From positions 36,345 to 100,344 of the forward strand of contig JAJEIO010000062.1 of assembly GCA_022827835.1 (NCBI GenBank): DNA of 64,000 bases. Reading direction: 5' to 3'. The notes beneath the pieces are model-generated. The model worked only from the letters and a program-made list of their open reading frames with translations. It made no database searches and was not told the origin of the DNA. The stretch is from Candidatus Latescibacterota bacterium (lineage in GTDB: Bacteria; Latescibacterota; UBA2968; UBA8231). The stretch's first letter is position 1. The number at the start of each line of letters is the position of its first letter. Of the stretch, positions 18,180 through 26,350 are shown piece after piece. Both the position numbers and the translations under genes were made by a program.

Positions 18180-19165
18180 TGCGGCATCAAGGCTCGCACC
18201 GCATCCACCTTGAGCGCGAAGGGCGGCTCGGTGCTCGTGTCGTAGAAGCGGCTGATATTGTCGCGGGTGACGACGATGGTTGGGGTTTCGTAGTGGGGAG
18301 GTAGCTGCTCGCCACGCGATAGTTGCATCGCCGCATCGATGAGCGCGCTTCCGACAAAGTTGGGAAACATCGCCAGCGCCGCCGCGTAGGGCGTGTCGCC
18401 GGTGAGGGCCGTCTGTCCCACGGTGCCCTCAAAGCCGAAGCCGATTGCCGTCAGCGCTGCTTCGTCCAATCCGGCCGCCTTGTAGGCCGCCATGCCGCCG
18501 GTCGTCGAATCGTCGTTGATGCCGTAGATCGCGTTGATCTGCGGGTTGGCCGTCAGCGCGTCCTGCGCCACCTTGAACGCCTTTTCTTTGAGGCCCTGTC
18601 CATCGACTTCTTGGATGATCTCATGGGTCAGACCCGAAGCGGCGAGCGCGTCTTTGAAGCCATCGACCCGCTGCCGACAGTCCTCAAAGTTGGGGAAACC
18701 GACGATGAGGATCTTGGGGTCGAGGCCCTTTTCCGCTGCGTAGCTGGCAAACCACTCGCCGGCCTTGACCCCACCGGCGTAATTGTCAATCCCCACGTAG
18801 CTGACGGCCTCGGACACGGGGTTGGACTCGGTAATCACCTTGGTCCCTGCGGCTTTGGCCTGCCGCACTATCGGCCCCATTGCCTTAGCATCCACTGGTG
18901 ACAAGATCAGCACCTCGACCCCTTGGGCGAGCAGGTTTTCGGCCTTGGAGATTTGCGCGGCCACGTCGAGGTTGGCATCGGCGACGATCAACTCGACATC
19001 CAACTCGGCCGCTCGCGCTGTCGCCGATTTGCTGATGTTTTGATACCACTCGTGCGACATGAAGTTGATGACGTAGCCGATCTTGAGTTTATCGGGTGCG
19101 TCGTCCGGCTGCCCACAAGCGGCGGCCAATAGGGCGCACAGCAGCCATGTTTTAGTCTTACTCAT
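18176..19165 (-). CDS. CUT2 sugar-binding lipoprotein (RbsB-like)
   Basis: A 329-residue periplasmic-binding protein type 1. The signal peptide ends in lipobox LLAAAC, followed by GQPDDAPDKLKIGYVINFMSH, the first strand of the fold. ANLDVAAQISKAENLLAQGV and VLILSPVDAKAMGPIVRQAK are the sugar-binding protein signature, and INAIYGINDDSTTGGMAAYK forms the second lobe. It would deliver a sugar to the permease at 17208-18179. The ligand cannot be read from sequence. The acidic position often interacting with aldoses is present as IDNYAGG. It lies 8 bases downstream of the CUT1 permease gene. Confidence 0.92.
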   Translation of the reverse strand: MSKTKTWLLCALLAAACGQPDDAPDKLKIGYVINFMSHEWYQNISKSATARAAELDVELIVADANLDVAAQISKAENLLAQGVEVLILSPVDAKAMGPIVRQAKAAGTKVITESNPVSEAVSYVGIDNYAGGVKAGEWFASYAAEKGLDPKILIVGFPNFEDCRQRVDGFKDALAASGLTHEIIQEVDGQGLKEKAFKVAQDALTANPQINAIYGINDDSTTGGMAAYKAAGLDEAALTAIGFGFEGTVGQTALTGDTPYAAALAMFPNFVGSALIDAAMQLSRGEQLPPHYETPTIVVTRDNISRFYDTSTEPPFALKVDAVRALMPQ

Positions 19166-19173
19166 TGGTTCTC

Positions 19174-20019
19174 CTATCCCTTTACGGCACCAGCCGTCAA
19201 TCCCTGGACAAAATACCGCTGCAATCCGACAAAGAGCGCGATTGGCGGCAGGCTAAAAATCAGCGATGCGGCGAATAGCTGGTCGTATTTGTTGACGTAT
19301 TGTCCCAAAAACGCGGCGCGCAACCCCACTGGAATGGTCAGGGCCTGCGATTTGGTAAACACAAAAGCGAACAAAAATTCATTCCACGAAAGCAAAAAGG
19401 CAAAGGTTCCCACCGCTACGATCGCCGGTGCCGCCAGCGGCAAGACGATTCGGTAGAGTAGCTGGAGGCGGTTGCAGCCGTCGATGAGCGCGGCCTGCTC
19501 TAGATCGGTGGGGATGGCGCGGAAATAGCCGTTGAGCAGCCAGGTGCAAAACGGGATGGCAAAGCCTGTGTAGATCAGCACCATGCCGATGTGCGTGTCG
19601 AGCAAGCCGAACGAGCGAATCACCTGAAAGAGCGGGATGAGGATCGAAGAGCCGGGCAGCATTTGCGACATCACCACCACCATTAGCAACAAGGTGTTGC
19701 CGCGAAAGCGGAAGCGGGCAAAGGCATACGCGGCGCAGACGCTAAACGCGAGGGCGATTAGGGCCGTGGAGAGGGAAATCACCATGCTGTTGGCAAAGTA
19801 CTTCACAAACGGCCCGGTGTCCCACATCTCGACGTACGCGTGGAAGGTGAGGGAGCGGGGGAAGACCAAAGGCGGCGTCTGCGTCATCTCGGACAGGGGA
19901 CGCACCGAAGTCGTGACTACCCATATCAGCGGCATCACCAGCGCGAGCACGAAGACCGAGCCTAAGCCGTAGGCGAGATGGGCGCGGACTTTTTCTTGGG
20001 TCTTAATTCGCATCCGCAC
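19174..20019 (-). CDS. CUT1 sugar ABC transporter permease (MalG-like)
   Basis: A 281-residue inner-membrane permease with six hydrophobic segments. The EAA coupling motif reads EQAALIDGCNRLQLLYRIVL followed by PLAAP. The N-terminal PLIWVVTTSVRPLSEM and C-terminal LFVGLQRYFVQGLTAGAVKG are typical MalG-type ends. It overlaps its MalF-like partner by 17 bases. With the two binding proteins upstream it forms a carbohydrate importer whose MalK/UgpC-type ATPase is not encoded in this window. Confidence 0.92.
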   Translation of the reverse strand: MRMRIKTQEKVRAHLAYGLGSVFVLALVMPLIWVVTTSVRPLSEMTQTPPLVFPRSLTFHAYVEMWDTGPFVKYFANSMVISLSTALIALAFSVCAAYAFARFRFRGNTLLLMVVVMSQMLPGSSILIPLFQVIRSFGLLDTHIGMVLIYTGFAIPFCTWLLNGYFRAIPTDLEQAALIDGCNRLQLLYRIVLPLAAPAIVAVGTFAFLLSWNEFLFAFVFTKSQALTIPVGLRAAFLGQYVNKYDQLFAASLIFSLPPIALFVGLQRYFVQGLTAGAVKG

Positions 20020-20908
20020 TCCTCCTCTCCTCGCGGAAGAGCACGCGGATGAAGACGATGCTCATGGCCAACAAAAAGAGCAGCAGAATCAGTGCAGCGG
20101 CCGCGCCCTTGCCGAGCCGCAGGTGCTCGAAGGCGATGCGATAGACCGTAATCGGTACCACCTGCGTGGCCTTGGCCGGGCCGCCCTCGGTCATAATGAA
20201 GATCAGCGCGAAATCGTTGACCATCCAGATGGTGGCGAAGAGGAAGACCACCCCGATCACGTGTTTGAGCTGCGGCAGCGTCACGTGGAAGAAGCGCCCG
20301 AACACATTGGCCCCATCGACGTGCGCGGCCTCGTACAGCTCGGCGGACACGCCCTGCAAACCGGCCAGCAGCATGATGGTGATATAGGGCATAAAGCGCC
20401 AGACATTGGCCACCACCACCGCGCCCATAGCCGCGTCTGGCTGCGCCAGCCAGGGAACGTTGGCGTCTATGAAGCCGAGGCTTAGGAGCGTGTGATTGAC
20501 GAGGCCGAAGCTGTCGTGGAAGAGCCAGCGCCACATGTAGCCGGTCACCACTGGGGCGATGGCCCAGGGGATCAGCAGAAAGCCGGTAAAGACCGGCCGA
20601 TACTTCTTGATCTCGTTGAAGATCAACGCCATCCCCAAGCCCAAGACGAAGGCTACTGGCAGGGAGTAGAGCGTAAAGCGCACTGAACTCCAGATGCTGT
20701 TGACAAAGGTGCGGCTGCCGAAGAGCTTGGCGTAGTGCGTCAGGCCGATGAACTCGTCGCCAGCCCCGCGAAAGAGCTTCACCTTGTACAAGCTCATAAT
20801 CAGGTTGCTGAACACCGGGTAGAGAATGACGACCGCCAAGACCAACAGGGCCGGTAGCAAGAAATAGTACGGCGTCAGATTTTTGCGCAGTGCGCCTTTA
20901 GTAATCAC
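20003..20908 (-). CDS. CUT1 sugar ABC transporter permease (MalF/UgpA-like)
   Basis: A 301-residue permease with six hydrophobic segments, starting LTPYYFLLPALLVLAVVILY as in UgpA- and MalF-type proteins. The EAA coupling loop is YEAAHVDGANVFGRFFHVTL followed by PQLKH. The terminal membrane segment ALILLLFLLAMSIVFIRVLF precedes a short basic tail. It overlaps the second binding-protein gene by 11 bases and the MalG-like gene by 17, indicating one translationally coupled unit. Confidence 0.92.
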   Translation of the reverse strand: MITKGALRKNLTPYYFLLPALLVLAVVILYPVFSNLIMSLYKVKLFRGAGDEFIGLTHYAKLFGSRTFVNSIWSSVRFTLYSLPVAFVLGLGMALIFNEIKKYRPVFTGFLLIPWAIAPVVTGYMWRWLFHDSFGLVNHTLLSLGFIDANVPWLAQPDAAMGAVVVANVWRFMPYITIMLLAGLQGVSAELYEAAHVDGANVFGRFFHVTLPQLKHVIGVVFLFATIWMVNDFALIFIMTEGGPAKATQVVPITVYRIAFEHLRLGKGAAAALILLLFLLAMSIVFIRVLFREERRSADAN

Positions 20909-22166
20909 TCAACACCTCGTTTACTTCTTCGGCGGCAAAGTCCAGCGCTTCCTTGGGAGTCAGCGAGCCGGTCAGCGCCATATTGACCGCGTCGGCAATG
21001 TGCCGCTGAATCTGCGTCACTGCCGGATGGCCCGGCCAACCTAGCCCATTGGCCCCGGCTGTGGCGAGTTGATCTAGGTCAATGTAATCGGACTGCACGC
21101 CTTCCGCATAGGCTGCCTTCAGCGTGGGAATGCCGCCCATGGTCGGGTTGGGGTTGCGCCAGACCGGATGGTCCAAATCCAGTGCCTTGACCACTTCCCA
21201 GGCTTCGTTGGGCACCTTGGTATAGCCGGTTATGGCAATCATAATTACGTCGAGCAAGGTCCGCGATGGATGCGGTTCCAGCGGCTCTGCCGGGCCGGGC
21301 ACTTGCGCCAGCGCCAGATTGTTCAGATCGAAGTCGTAGTTGCCGTGGACGATATCCTGCCACCACGGCCCCTCAATCGACAGCGCGGCCTTGCCGGTTG
21401 ACCAGTGCGCGGCGTTTTCATCGAAGCGATAGGCCGCGCTGCCGGCTGGTAGATAGCCCTTGTTTTTCATCTCCACTAAAAACTCCAGCGCCGCCTGCCC
21501 GGCTGGGCCGTTAAAGGCGGCGGCAGACCAATCCTCGTTAAAGACGCGCCCGCCCGCTTTGTACAGCAGCGGCAGGAAGCGGTAGGCCGTGTCCAGATTG
21601 ACGCCCCCAGGCATGGTAAAAGGCTCGATCCCCGTGCCCGCGAATTTTGGGCCGAGCGCCAGCATCTCGTCCCAAGTCTTGGGCACTTCGAGGCCCATCC
21701 GCCCCATAATGTCGGTGTTGACCGCCAGCACGAAGGGCAGCATGGTCACTGGCAGGCCGTAGTGCTTGCCGTCGTATTCGACCAGTTCCCAGACGTTGTC
21801 GAGGATGCGCTCCTTGACTTGGGGAAAATCGGGGAAATTCTCCAGCGCGTACAGTCCCCCCAACTCGCCGAACTCCACCGAGTACTTGTGATGCACCCGC
21901 ACGATGTCCGGCCCATCGCCGACGATGGTGGTGCTGATCAGGCTCTCGCGCTGCGTTGCCCAGTCGCGGAACTCCAGCTCGATCTGGATGTCGCTGCGGG
22001 AGGCGTTGAAATCGGCCACAGCCTGCTGCACCCATGCGCGCAGACCCGGCACGCCCCCGAACTCCCACAACACCACCGTGGTCGGCTCGCCGGGACGCGG
22101 GCGGTCGTCGCCTCCGCAGGCGATCAGGCCGACGAAGAGCGGAACCAGCAGTCGTTTTACGTCCAT
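20898..22166 (-). CDS. family 1 sugar-binding lipoprotein (copy B)
   Basis: A 422-residue CUT1 extracellular solute-binding protein with lipobox GLIAC. It carries the family features LWEFGGVPGLRAWVQQAVAD, NRDW-like RDWATQRESLIS, GPDIVRVHHKYSVEFGELGG and a C-terminal YPAVTQIQ-like GHPAVTQIQRHIADAVNMAL. It is a clear paralog of the protein at 22185-23465, sharing most of these blocks. The gene overlaps the MalF-like permease. Binding proteins of this class commonly bind oligosaccharides, glycerol-phosphate diesters or sugar acids; the ligand is not determined. Confidence 0.92.
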   Translation of the reverse strand: MDVKRLLVPLFVGLIACGGDDRPRPGEPTTVVLWEFGGVPGLRAWVQQAVADFNASRSDIQIELEFRDWATQRESLISTTIVGDGPDIVRVHHKYSVEFGELGGLYALENFPDFPQVKERILDNVWELVEYDGKHYGLPVTMLPFVLAVNTDIMGRMGLEVPKTWDEMLALGPKFAGTGIEPFTMPGGVNLDTAYRFLPLLYKAGGRVFNEDWSAAAFNGPAGQAALEFLVEMKNKGYLPAGSAAYRFDENAAHWSTGKAALSIEGPWWQDIVHGNYDFDLNNLALAQVPGPAEPLEPHPSRTLLDVIMIAITGYTKVPNEAWEVVKALDLDHPVWRNPNPTMGGIPTLKAAYAEGVQSDYIDLDQLATAGANGLGWPGHPAVTQIQRHIADAVNMALTGSLTPKEALDFAAEEVNEVLSDY

Positions 22167-22184
22167 ACGAACAGCATGTGTAGG

Positions 22185-23465
22185 TCAATAATCCTCCAAA
22201 ATTTCATCCACTTCCTCCGCCGCTTGGTCGAGCGCCTCCTTGGGGGACAAGGTCCCGCTCAGCGCCATATTGACCGCGTCGGCCATCAGCCGCTGGATTT
22301 GCGTAACCGCTGGATGCCCAGGCCACGCTAGGCCGTTTTGTCCAGCCGCAGCTAGCACCTCGCCGTTGATGAAGTTCGACTCGATCCCCGGTGCGTAGGC
22401 GATCTTCTGCGTGGGGAAACCCAGCATCTCGGCGTTGGGGACGTGCCACTGCGGGTCGTCGAGCCACAGGGCCTTTATAACCGTCCAAGCCTCCTCCGGC
22501 GCTCGGGTATAGCCGGTGATCGCCACCATGACCAAGTCCAGCAAGGTGCGCGGCGGATGCGGCCCAAGGGGCTGGGCTGGTCCGGGCAACCGGATCAACT
22601 GCAACTTCTCCACTGGGAAGTCGTAGTTATTGGACACAATGTGCTGCCACCACGGCCCCTCAATCGACAGCAGCGCTTTTTCCGTACACCACGTTGCCGC
22701 GTTCTCGTCAAAGGCATAGGCAGCACACGCTGGCGGCATAAAACCCTGCTCCTTCATCGCCACGAGGAACTCCAACGCCGAGATACCGGCTGGGCCGTTA
22801 AAAGCAGCCCGCGTCCAGTCTTCGTTGAACACTCTTCCTCCCGCCTTGTAAAGCAGCGGCAAAAAGCGGTAAGCCGTGTCCTGGTTCAGCCCCGCCGGCA
22901 TGGTGAAGGCGAAAAGCCCCCGCTCCTTGAGCACTGGCCCCAGCGCCAGCATATCCTCCCAAGTCTGGGGCACTTCCAACTCGTGCGCGGCCAACAGCGC
23001 CTTGTTGACCGCCATGATAAAAGGCAAAATCTGGATGGGCAGCCCAAAGTGCTGGCCCTCGTACGCGACGTGTTCCCACAGATTGTCGAGAATACGCGCT
23101 TTGACTTGGGGGAAATCCGCAAACCGCTCCAGCGCGTACAGCCCGCCCAGCTCGCCAAATTCCACTGAGTACTTGTGGTGGACGCGAATGATGTCCGGCC
23201 CCTCGCCGGCAATCGTCGAGGTAATCAGGCTCTCGCGCTGCGTAGCCCAATCCCGATTCTCGTAATCGACGCGGATGTTGTCTTGTGCAGCATTGAATCG
23301 GTTTACGGCCTGCCGCAACCACCGGTCTTGCTCCTCCACTCCGCCGAACATCCACATCGCAATCTGCACCGGCTCGCCGGGCGCTCTTTCTTGGTCGGTC
23401 GTGCAGCCGCTAGCAAGCAGTGCCGCCCATGCGCAAAAACTCCATATCGCCATTGTGTGTTTCAC
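22185..23465 (-). CDS. family 1 sugar-binding lipoprotein (copy A)
   Basis: A 426-residue solute-binding lipoprotein with signal MKHTMAIWSFCAWAALLASGC. Blocks shared with copy B include FGELGGLYALERFADFPQVK, YRFLPLLYKAGGRVFNEDW, ALEFLVAMKEQGFMP and SIEGPWWQHIV. It is the first gene of the long minus-strand run that continues through the permeases, the CUT2 importer, the epimerase, the gamma-glutamyltranspeptidase and the enolase-superfamily enzyme. Copies A and B differ in the pocket-proximal QILPFIMAVNK versus TMLPFVLAVNT and in the C-terminal third, compatible with different ligands feeding the same permease. Spacing to copy B is 18 bases. Confidence 0.92.
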   Translation of the reverse strand: MKHTMAIWSFCAWAALLASGCTTDQERAPGEPVQIAMWMFGGVEEQDRWLRQAVNRFNAAQDNIRVDYENRDWATQRESLITSTIAGEGPDIIRVHHKYSVEFGELGGLYALERFADFPQVKARILDNLWEHVAYEGQHFGLPIQILPFIMAVNKALLAAHELEVPQTWEDMLALGPVLKERGLFAFTMPAGLNQDTAYRFLPLLYKAGGRVFNEDWTRAAFNGPAGISALEFLVAMKEQGFMPPACAAYAFDENAATWCTEKALLSIEGPWWQHIVSNNYDFPVEKLQLIRLPGPAQPLGPHPPRTLLDLVMVAITGYTRAPEEAWTVIKALWLDDPQWHVPNAEMLGFPTQKIAYAPGIESNFINGEVLAAAGQNGLAWPGHPAVTQIQRLMADAVNMALSGTLSPKEALDQAAEEVDEILEDY

Positions 23466-23577
23466 GGCGGTTTATAGTAGCCAAAGCGCCAATGGCCCAC
23501 AACACGGGCCGCGCCCGCTGGACACGTCTGGCTGTATTCCTTACTTAATGAGAGCCAACTCACACCCCAATAGGCTT

Positions 23578-24324
23578 ATGCAAAATATTCTCATCACAGG
23601 TGCCACGGGTTTGATCGGCACGGCCGCTGTCGCCAGTCTGCGCGCCCGCTATAACTTGCGCGCCCTCAACCGCCGCCCGCTTCCGCACATCGACTGCCAC
23701 CAGGCCGATATTGCCGATCTCGACGCCATCCGGCCAGCCTTTGCGGGGATCGACGCGGTCGTCCATCTCGCCGCCCATATTGAAAACGATATAGCGGCGA
23801 TCTTCCGCGCCAACTTGCAGGGGACGGGGAATGTTTTCGCCGCAGCTCAAGAGGCCGGGGTGCGGCGTGTCCTCTTCGCTAGCAGTGGGTCGGTCATGGG
23901 TGGCTACGCCGCGCTCTCGCCATACAAGGAGCTTTTGGTCGGCGAGTACGACCAAGTGCCCGCTGAGTGGCCGATGCTGACGGCGCAATCGCCCCTGCGG
24001 CCAACGGGCCTGTATGCAGCCAGCAAGGTCTGGGGCGAAGAGTTGGGCCGCGAGTACGCCTCGGCCCACGGCATGTCCGTCCTCTGCCTGCGCTTTGGCC
24101 GCGTCAACCCGGAAAACCGCCCGGTCCATTCCCGCGAGTTCTGCGTCTGGTGCAGCCAGCGCGACGCCGTGCAGATGATCGAAAAGTGCCTTGCCGTCCC
24201 CTTCGACTTGCCCTTCGACACCTTCTTCGTCAACTCGGACAACAAATGGGGCTACCGCGACTTAGAACACGCTCGCCAGACGATGGGCTTTGTGCCCGCG
24301 GACCGAGCCGAAGACTACCGCTGA
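23578..24324 (+). CDS. NAD-dependent epimerase/dehydratase (short form)
   Basis: An SDR of about 248 residues, divergent from the ABC operon. NILITGATGLIGTAAVASLR is the NAD(P)-binding start, ADIADLDAIRPAF the adenine contact, VVHLAAH the conserved NNAG-equivalent strand, and YAASKVWGEELGREYA the catalytic YxxxK helix. LRFGRVNPENRPVHSREF and CVWCSQRDAVQMIEKCL follow as in uronate dehydrogenase-like and epimerase-like short SDRs. The ATG at 23578 is preferred because it starts directly at the Rossmann strand; an ATG at 23548 adds ten residues. Followed after 11 bases by the CBM9-like secreted protein. Confidence 0.82.
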   Translation: MQNILITGATGLIGTAAVASLRARYNLRALNRRPLPHIDCHQADIADLDAIRPAFAGIDAVVHLAAHIENDIAAIFRANLQGTGNVFAAAQEAGVRRVLFASSGSVMGGYAALSPYKELLVGEYDQVPAEWPMLTAQSPLRPTGLYAASKVWGEELGREYASAHGMSVLCLRFGRVNPENRPVHSREFCVWCSQRDAVQMIEKCLAVPFDLPFDTFFVNSDNKWGYRDLEHARQTMGFVPADRAEDYR

Positions 24325-24335
24325 GGAGAAAATTT

Positions 24336-25157
24336 ATGCTGCCTTTTGCTGTGTGCGCGATTTTGTTCGTAGCTTCTGCCGCATACGCGGACATGAACAT
24401 CAACGCTCCCTTATTAGAGACGGCCCCGACCATTGACGGCGACCTTGCCGAGTGGAAGGATCTTGCTCACAACGATGGCATCTGGGACATGCGCCGCATC
24501 AGCGAGGCTGGCTTCTACCGCCTCGATCGCGGTGCGCGCAACCGCCTCACCGACCACGGCGACGAGCCGCATCTCGAAGACGACTTGCGCGCCCGCTACT
24601 ACATTGCTTGGGATGCGCAAAACTTCTACTTCGGGGCCGAGGTCTGGGACAATGTCAACGATCTCGACGACCCCGATCCGGCGGACAAGCGCTGGTATTT
24701 CAAGGATGCGATTTGCTGGTTTATGGAAGGCCCGCGCGACCGAGCCAACGAGCGCTTCGGCCAAGGCGACAACGCCTTCTGCTTTGTGGCCGACCCGCAG
24801 CGCACGCCGCAAAACGCTTGGTGGCGGCACGGCGCGCCCGGCCAGAGCTACATTGAAGAGCCGATTCCCGAGGCCGCTTGCGACTACGTGGTGCGCATGG
24901 ATCCTTGGGGCCGGAGCGCGGCTGATTTTATTTTGGAGGCCCGCGTGGATATGCACGCGACGTTTGCTCACAGCGACCCCCGCTGGCAGCCGCCGCAAGT
25001 GGGCGACGAATACAGCATGGAAATCGTCCACACCGACCCGGACGGCGGCGCGTACGGCGGGCACTTCATGATCTACGGCAATGGCGACGACGACAATACG
25101 TGGGGTCGGATGGTCTTGGTCGGCCCGCGGATGCCGATTGGGCGGCTCGCCGAGTAG
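24336..25157 (+). CDS. secreted CBM9-like protein
   Basis: A 273-residue exported protein. The ATG at 24336 follows GAGGAG and gives a signal peptide MLPFAVCAILFVASAAYA. The mature part begins with the CBM9-like pattern APLLETAPTIDGDLAEWKD, with YYIAWDAQNFYFGAEVWDN and DYVVRMDPWG, spanning most of the protein. Such domains bind glycans or mono/disaccharides in secreted hydrolases; here there is no attached catalytic domain. Reading frames extending upstream are open to 23967 but lie inside the epimerase gene and lack a signal peptide. Likely co-transcribed with the epimerase. Confidence 0.83.
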   Translation: MLPFAVCAILFVASAAYADMNINAPLLETAPTIDGDLAEWKDLAHNDGIWDMRRISEAGFYRLDRGARNRLTDHGDEPHLEDDLRARYYIAWDAQNFYFGAEVWDNVNDLDDPDPADKRWYFKDAICWFMEGPRDRANERFGQGDNAFCFVADPQRTPQNAWWRHGAPGQSYIEEPIPEAACDYVVRMDPWGRSAADFILEARVDMHATFAHSDPRWQPPQVGDEYSMEIVHTDPDGGAYGGHFMIYGNGDDDNTWGRMVLVGPRMPIGRLAE

Positions 25158-25243
25158 GGTGGGGGTGGTTAGATTATTGGTAGTTGATTGATCGGCATTT
25201 AGGCGTCCGTAAACCGCACATTCAGCGACAAGAGGAGGGCGAT

Positions 25244-25795
25244 ATGCTCAGCCCCAACCCAGCCGTCAAGTTCACCTATGAGGACTACCAACACACCCCG
25301 GAGGACAAGCGCTACGAGTTATTGGACGGAGAGTTGATTATGGTCCCCGCGCCCAACCTAGAGCACCAGAGAATTGGCATCCGGCTAGGAGCGTTGCTCC
25401 ATGGCTTCGTACAGGAGAGGGGTTTAGGCGAGGTCTTCCCCGCCCCCTGCGACGTGGTGCTGTCGAATACGGATGTGGTACAGCCGGACCTGTTGTTCGT
25501 CTCCAATGAGCGGGCGCACCTGCTGCTCGGCGGTGATAATGTTCGCGGCGCACCGGACTTGGTCGTCGAGATCCTCTCCCCCTCCACTGCCGGGCAGGAC
25601 CGAACGCTCAAACGCGCTCTGTACGTCAAGCACGGCGTGAAGGAGTACTGGCTGGTCGATCCAGACGCCCGGACGGTGACGGTGCTGCGGCTCGGCGAGG
25701 GTGTCTTCGAGGTGGAGGACATCTACGGTGAGGGGCAGACGATGACCTCGCCTACGCTCACAGGTTTCTCCGTTGGCTTAAACGAGATTTTCTAG
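25244..25795 (+). CDS. Uma2-family (DUF820) endonuclease-like protein
   Basis: A 183-residue PD-(D/E)XK-fold protein of the Uma2 family. ATG follows AGAGGAGGG. The family order is visible: YELLDGELIMVPAP at the N-terminus, VVQPDLLFVS with the catalytic Asp, APDLVVEILSPST with the Glu, and VKHGVKEYWLVDPDARTVTV with the Lys-equivalent region and terminal strands. Uma2 proteins are often present in many copies and their biological role is poorly established. Its TAG stop shares a base with the GTG of the next gene (TAGTG). Confidence 0.9.
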   Translation: MLSPNPAVKFTYEDYQHTPEDKRYELLDGELIMVPAPNLEHQRIGIRLGALLHGFVQERGLGEVFPAPCDVVLSNTDVVQPDLLFVSNERAHLLLGGDNVRGAPDLVVEILSPSTAGQDRTLKRALYVKHGVKEYWLVDPDARTVTVLRLGEGVFEVEDIYGEGQTMTSPTLTGFSVGLNEIF

Positions 25796-26316
25796 TGTTT
25801 CTGTCCTTGGCAGCCGTGACTCTCATCGCCCTCGTTGGCTGCAACTCCAATGCGGTTTCCTCGGACGGTCGAGCGCCTGCGTTCACCTTGCCTGCGGCGG
25901 ATGGGACTTCTATTTCCCTGTCCGACTTACTCGACAACCGCGCGGCCGCGGTACTGCTGTTCTACAGAGGATTCTTCTGAGGTTCCTGTCGGAGCCAACT
26001 AGGTGAGTTGGCAGATGTGTATCCCGAGTTTCTAGAACGAAACGTGTCGCTTGCGGCGATCAGTACTGATGACATCGCCGACGCGCTGAAAATGGTGGAG
26101 CTCACCGGCGCTGAATTCGCTATTCTGTCAGATAAGGACGCCGAGGTCGCCAAGGGCTATGGAGTTTACAACCTGCTGGATGACGGCGTCGCGACGCCGT
26201 CCGCCGTCATCGTCTCCCCCGAGGGCGACATCGAATGGAAATACATAGGGAGAAGTATATCCGACCGACCGACGCCCGATCAAATTTTGGCTCAAGTTGA
26301 CCGATTGATACAGTGA
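25795..26316 (+). CDS. peroxiredoxin-like protein with in-frame TGA, candidate selenoprotein (UxxC)
   Basis: Reading through one TGA at 25978-25980 gives a 173-residue AhpC/TSA-like thioredoxin-fold protein. GTG start overlaps the Uma2 stop. A lipobox-like LIALVGC at the N-terminus suggests a periplasm-facing lipoprotein, though the leader lacks basic residues. APAFTLPAADGTSISLSDLL is the family entry strand. VLLFYRGFF-U62-GSC65-RSQLGEL then matches the redox site FYRGxWCPxCRxQL, with TGA exactly at the first redox Cys. The rest (AAISTDDIADALKMVE, the cis-Pro segment ATPSAVIVSPEG and IEWKYIGR) stays in the same frame. A SECIS-like hairpin follows. A nonsense mutation is the alternative. SelA, SelB, SelD and tRNA-Sec are not in this window. 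Confidence 0.75.
25978..26012 (+). promoter_or_regulatory. candidate bacterial SECIS element
   Basis: After the in-frame TGA (25978-25980) and a 13-base interval there is a seven-base-pair stem GCCAACT (25994-26000) / AGTTGGC (26006-26012) with loop AGGTG (26001-26005). A GGU in the apical loop, about 20 bases after the UGA, fits the known layout of bacterial SECIS hairpins such as that of formate dehydrogenase, where the loop is read by SelB. Confidence 0.6.
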
Positions 26317-26350
26317 GTCGTCCTCAATTTTTTACGACAAGGAGCAACAC

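Noticed and set aside
21762..23168. Long plus-strand open frames opposite the two binding-protein genes
   Set aside because: They are antisense to clearly coding, paralogous genes and have the low-complexity composition of GC-rich shadow frames.
23967..24335. Long N-terminal extension of the CBM9-like protein into the epimerase gene
   Set aside because: It reads another frame of the epimerase, has no homology, and would bury a good signal peptide and ribosome site at 24336.
25978..25989. Assigning the UGSC motif to the separate bacterial (seleno)protein family that carries a U/CGSC motif
   Set aside because: The surrounding sequence (FYRGFF before, RSQLGEL after, ATPSAVIV downstream) is peroxiredoxin/thioredoxin-like, so the motif match alone is not enough.
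25981..26316. Treating the 3' half of the peroxiredoxin-like gene as a separate gene starting at about 26008
   Set aside because: It lacks a ribosome site and would start in the middle of the thioredoxin fold; the frame continues exactly across the TGA with the expected motif.
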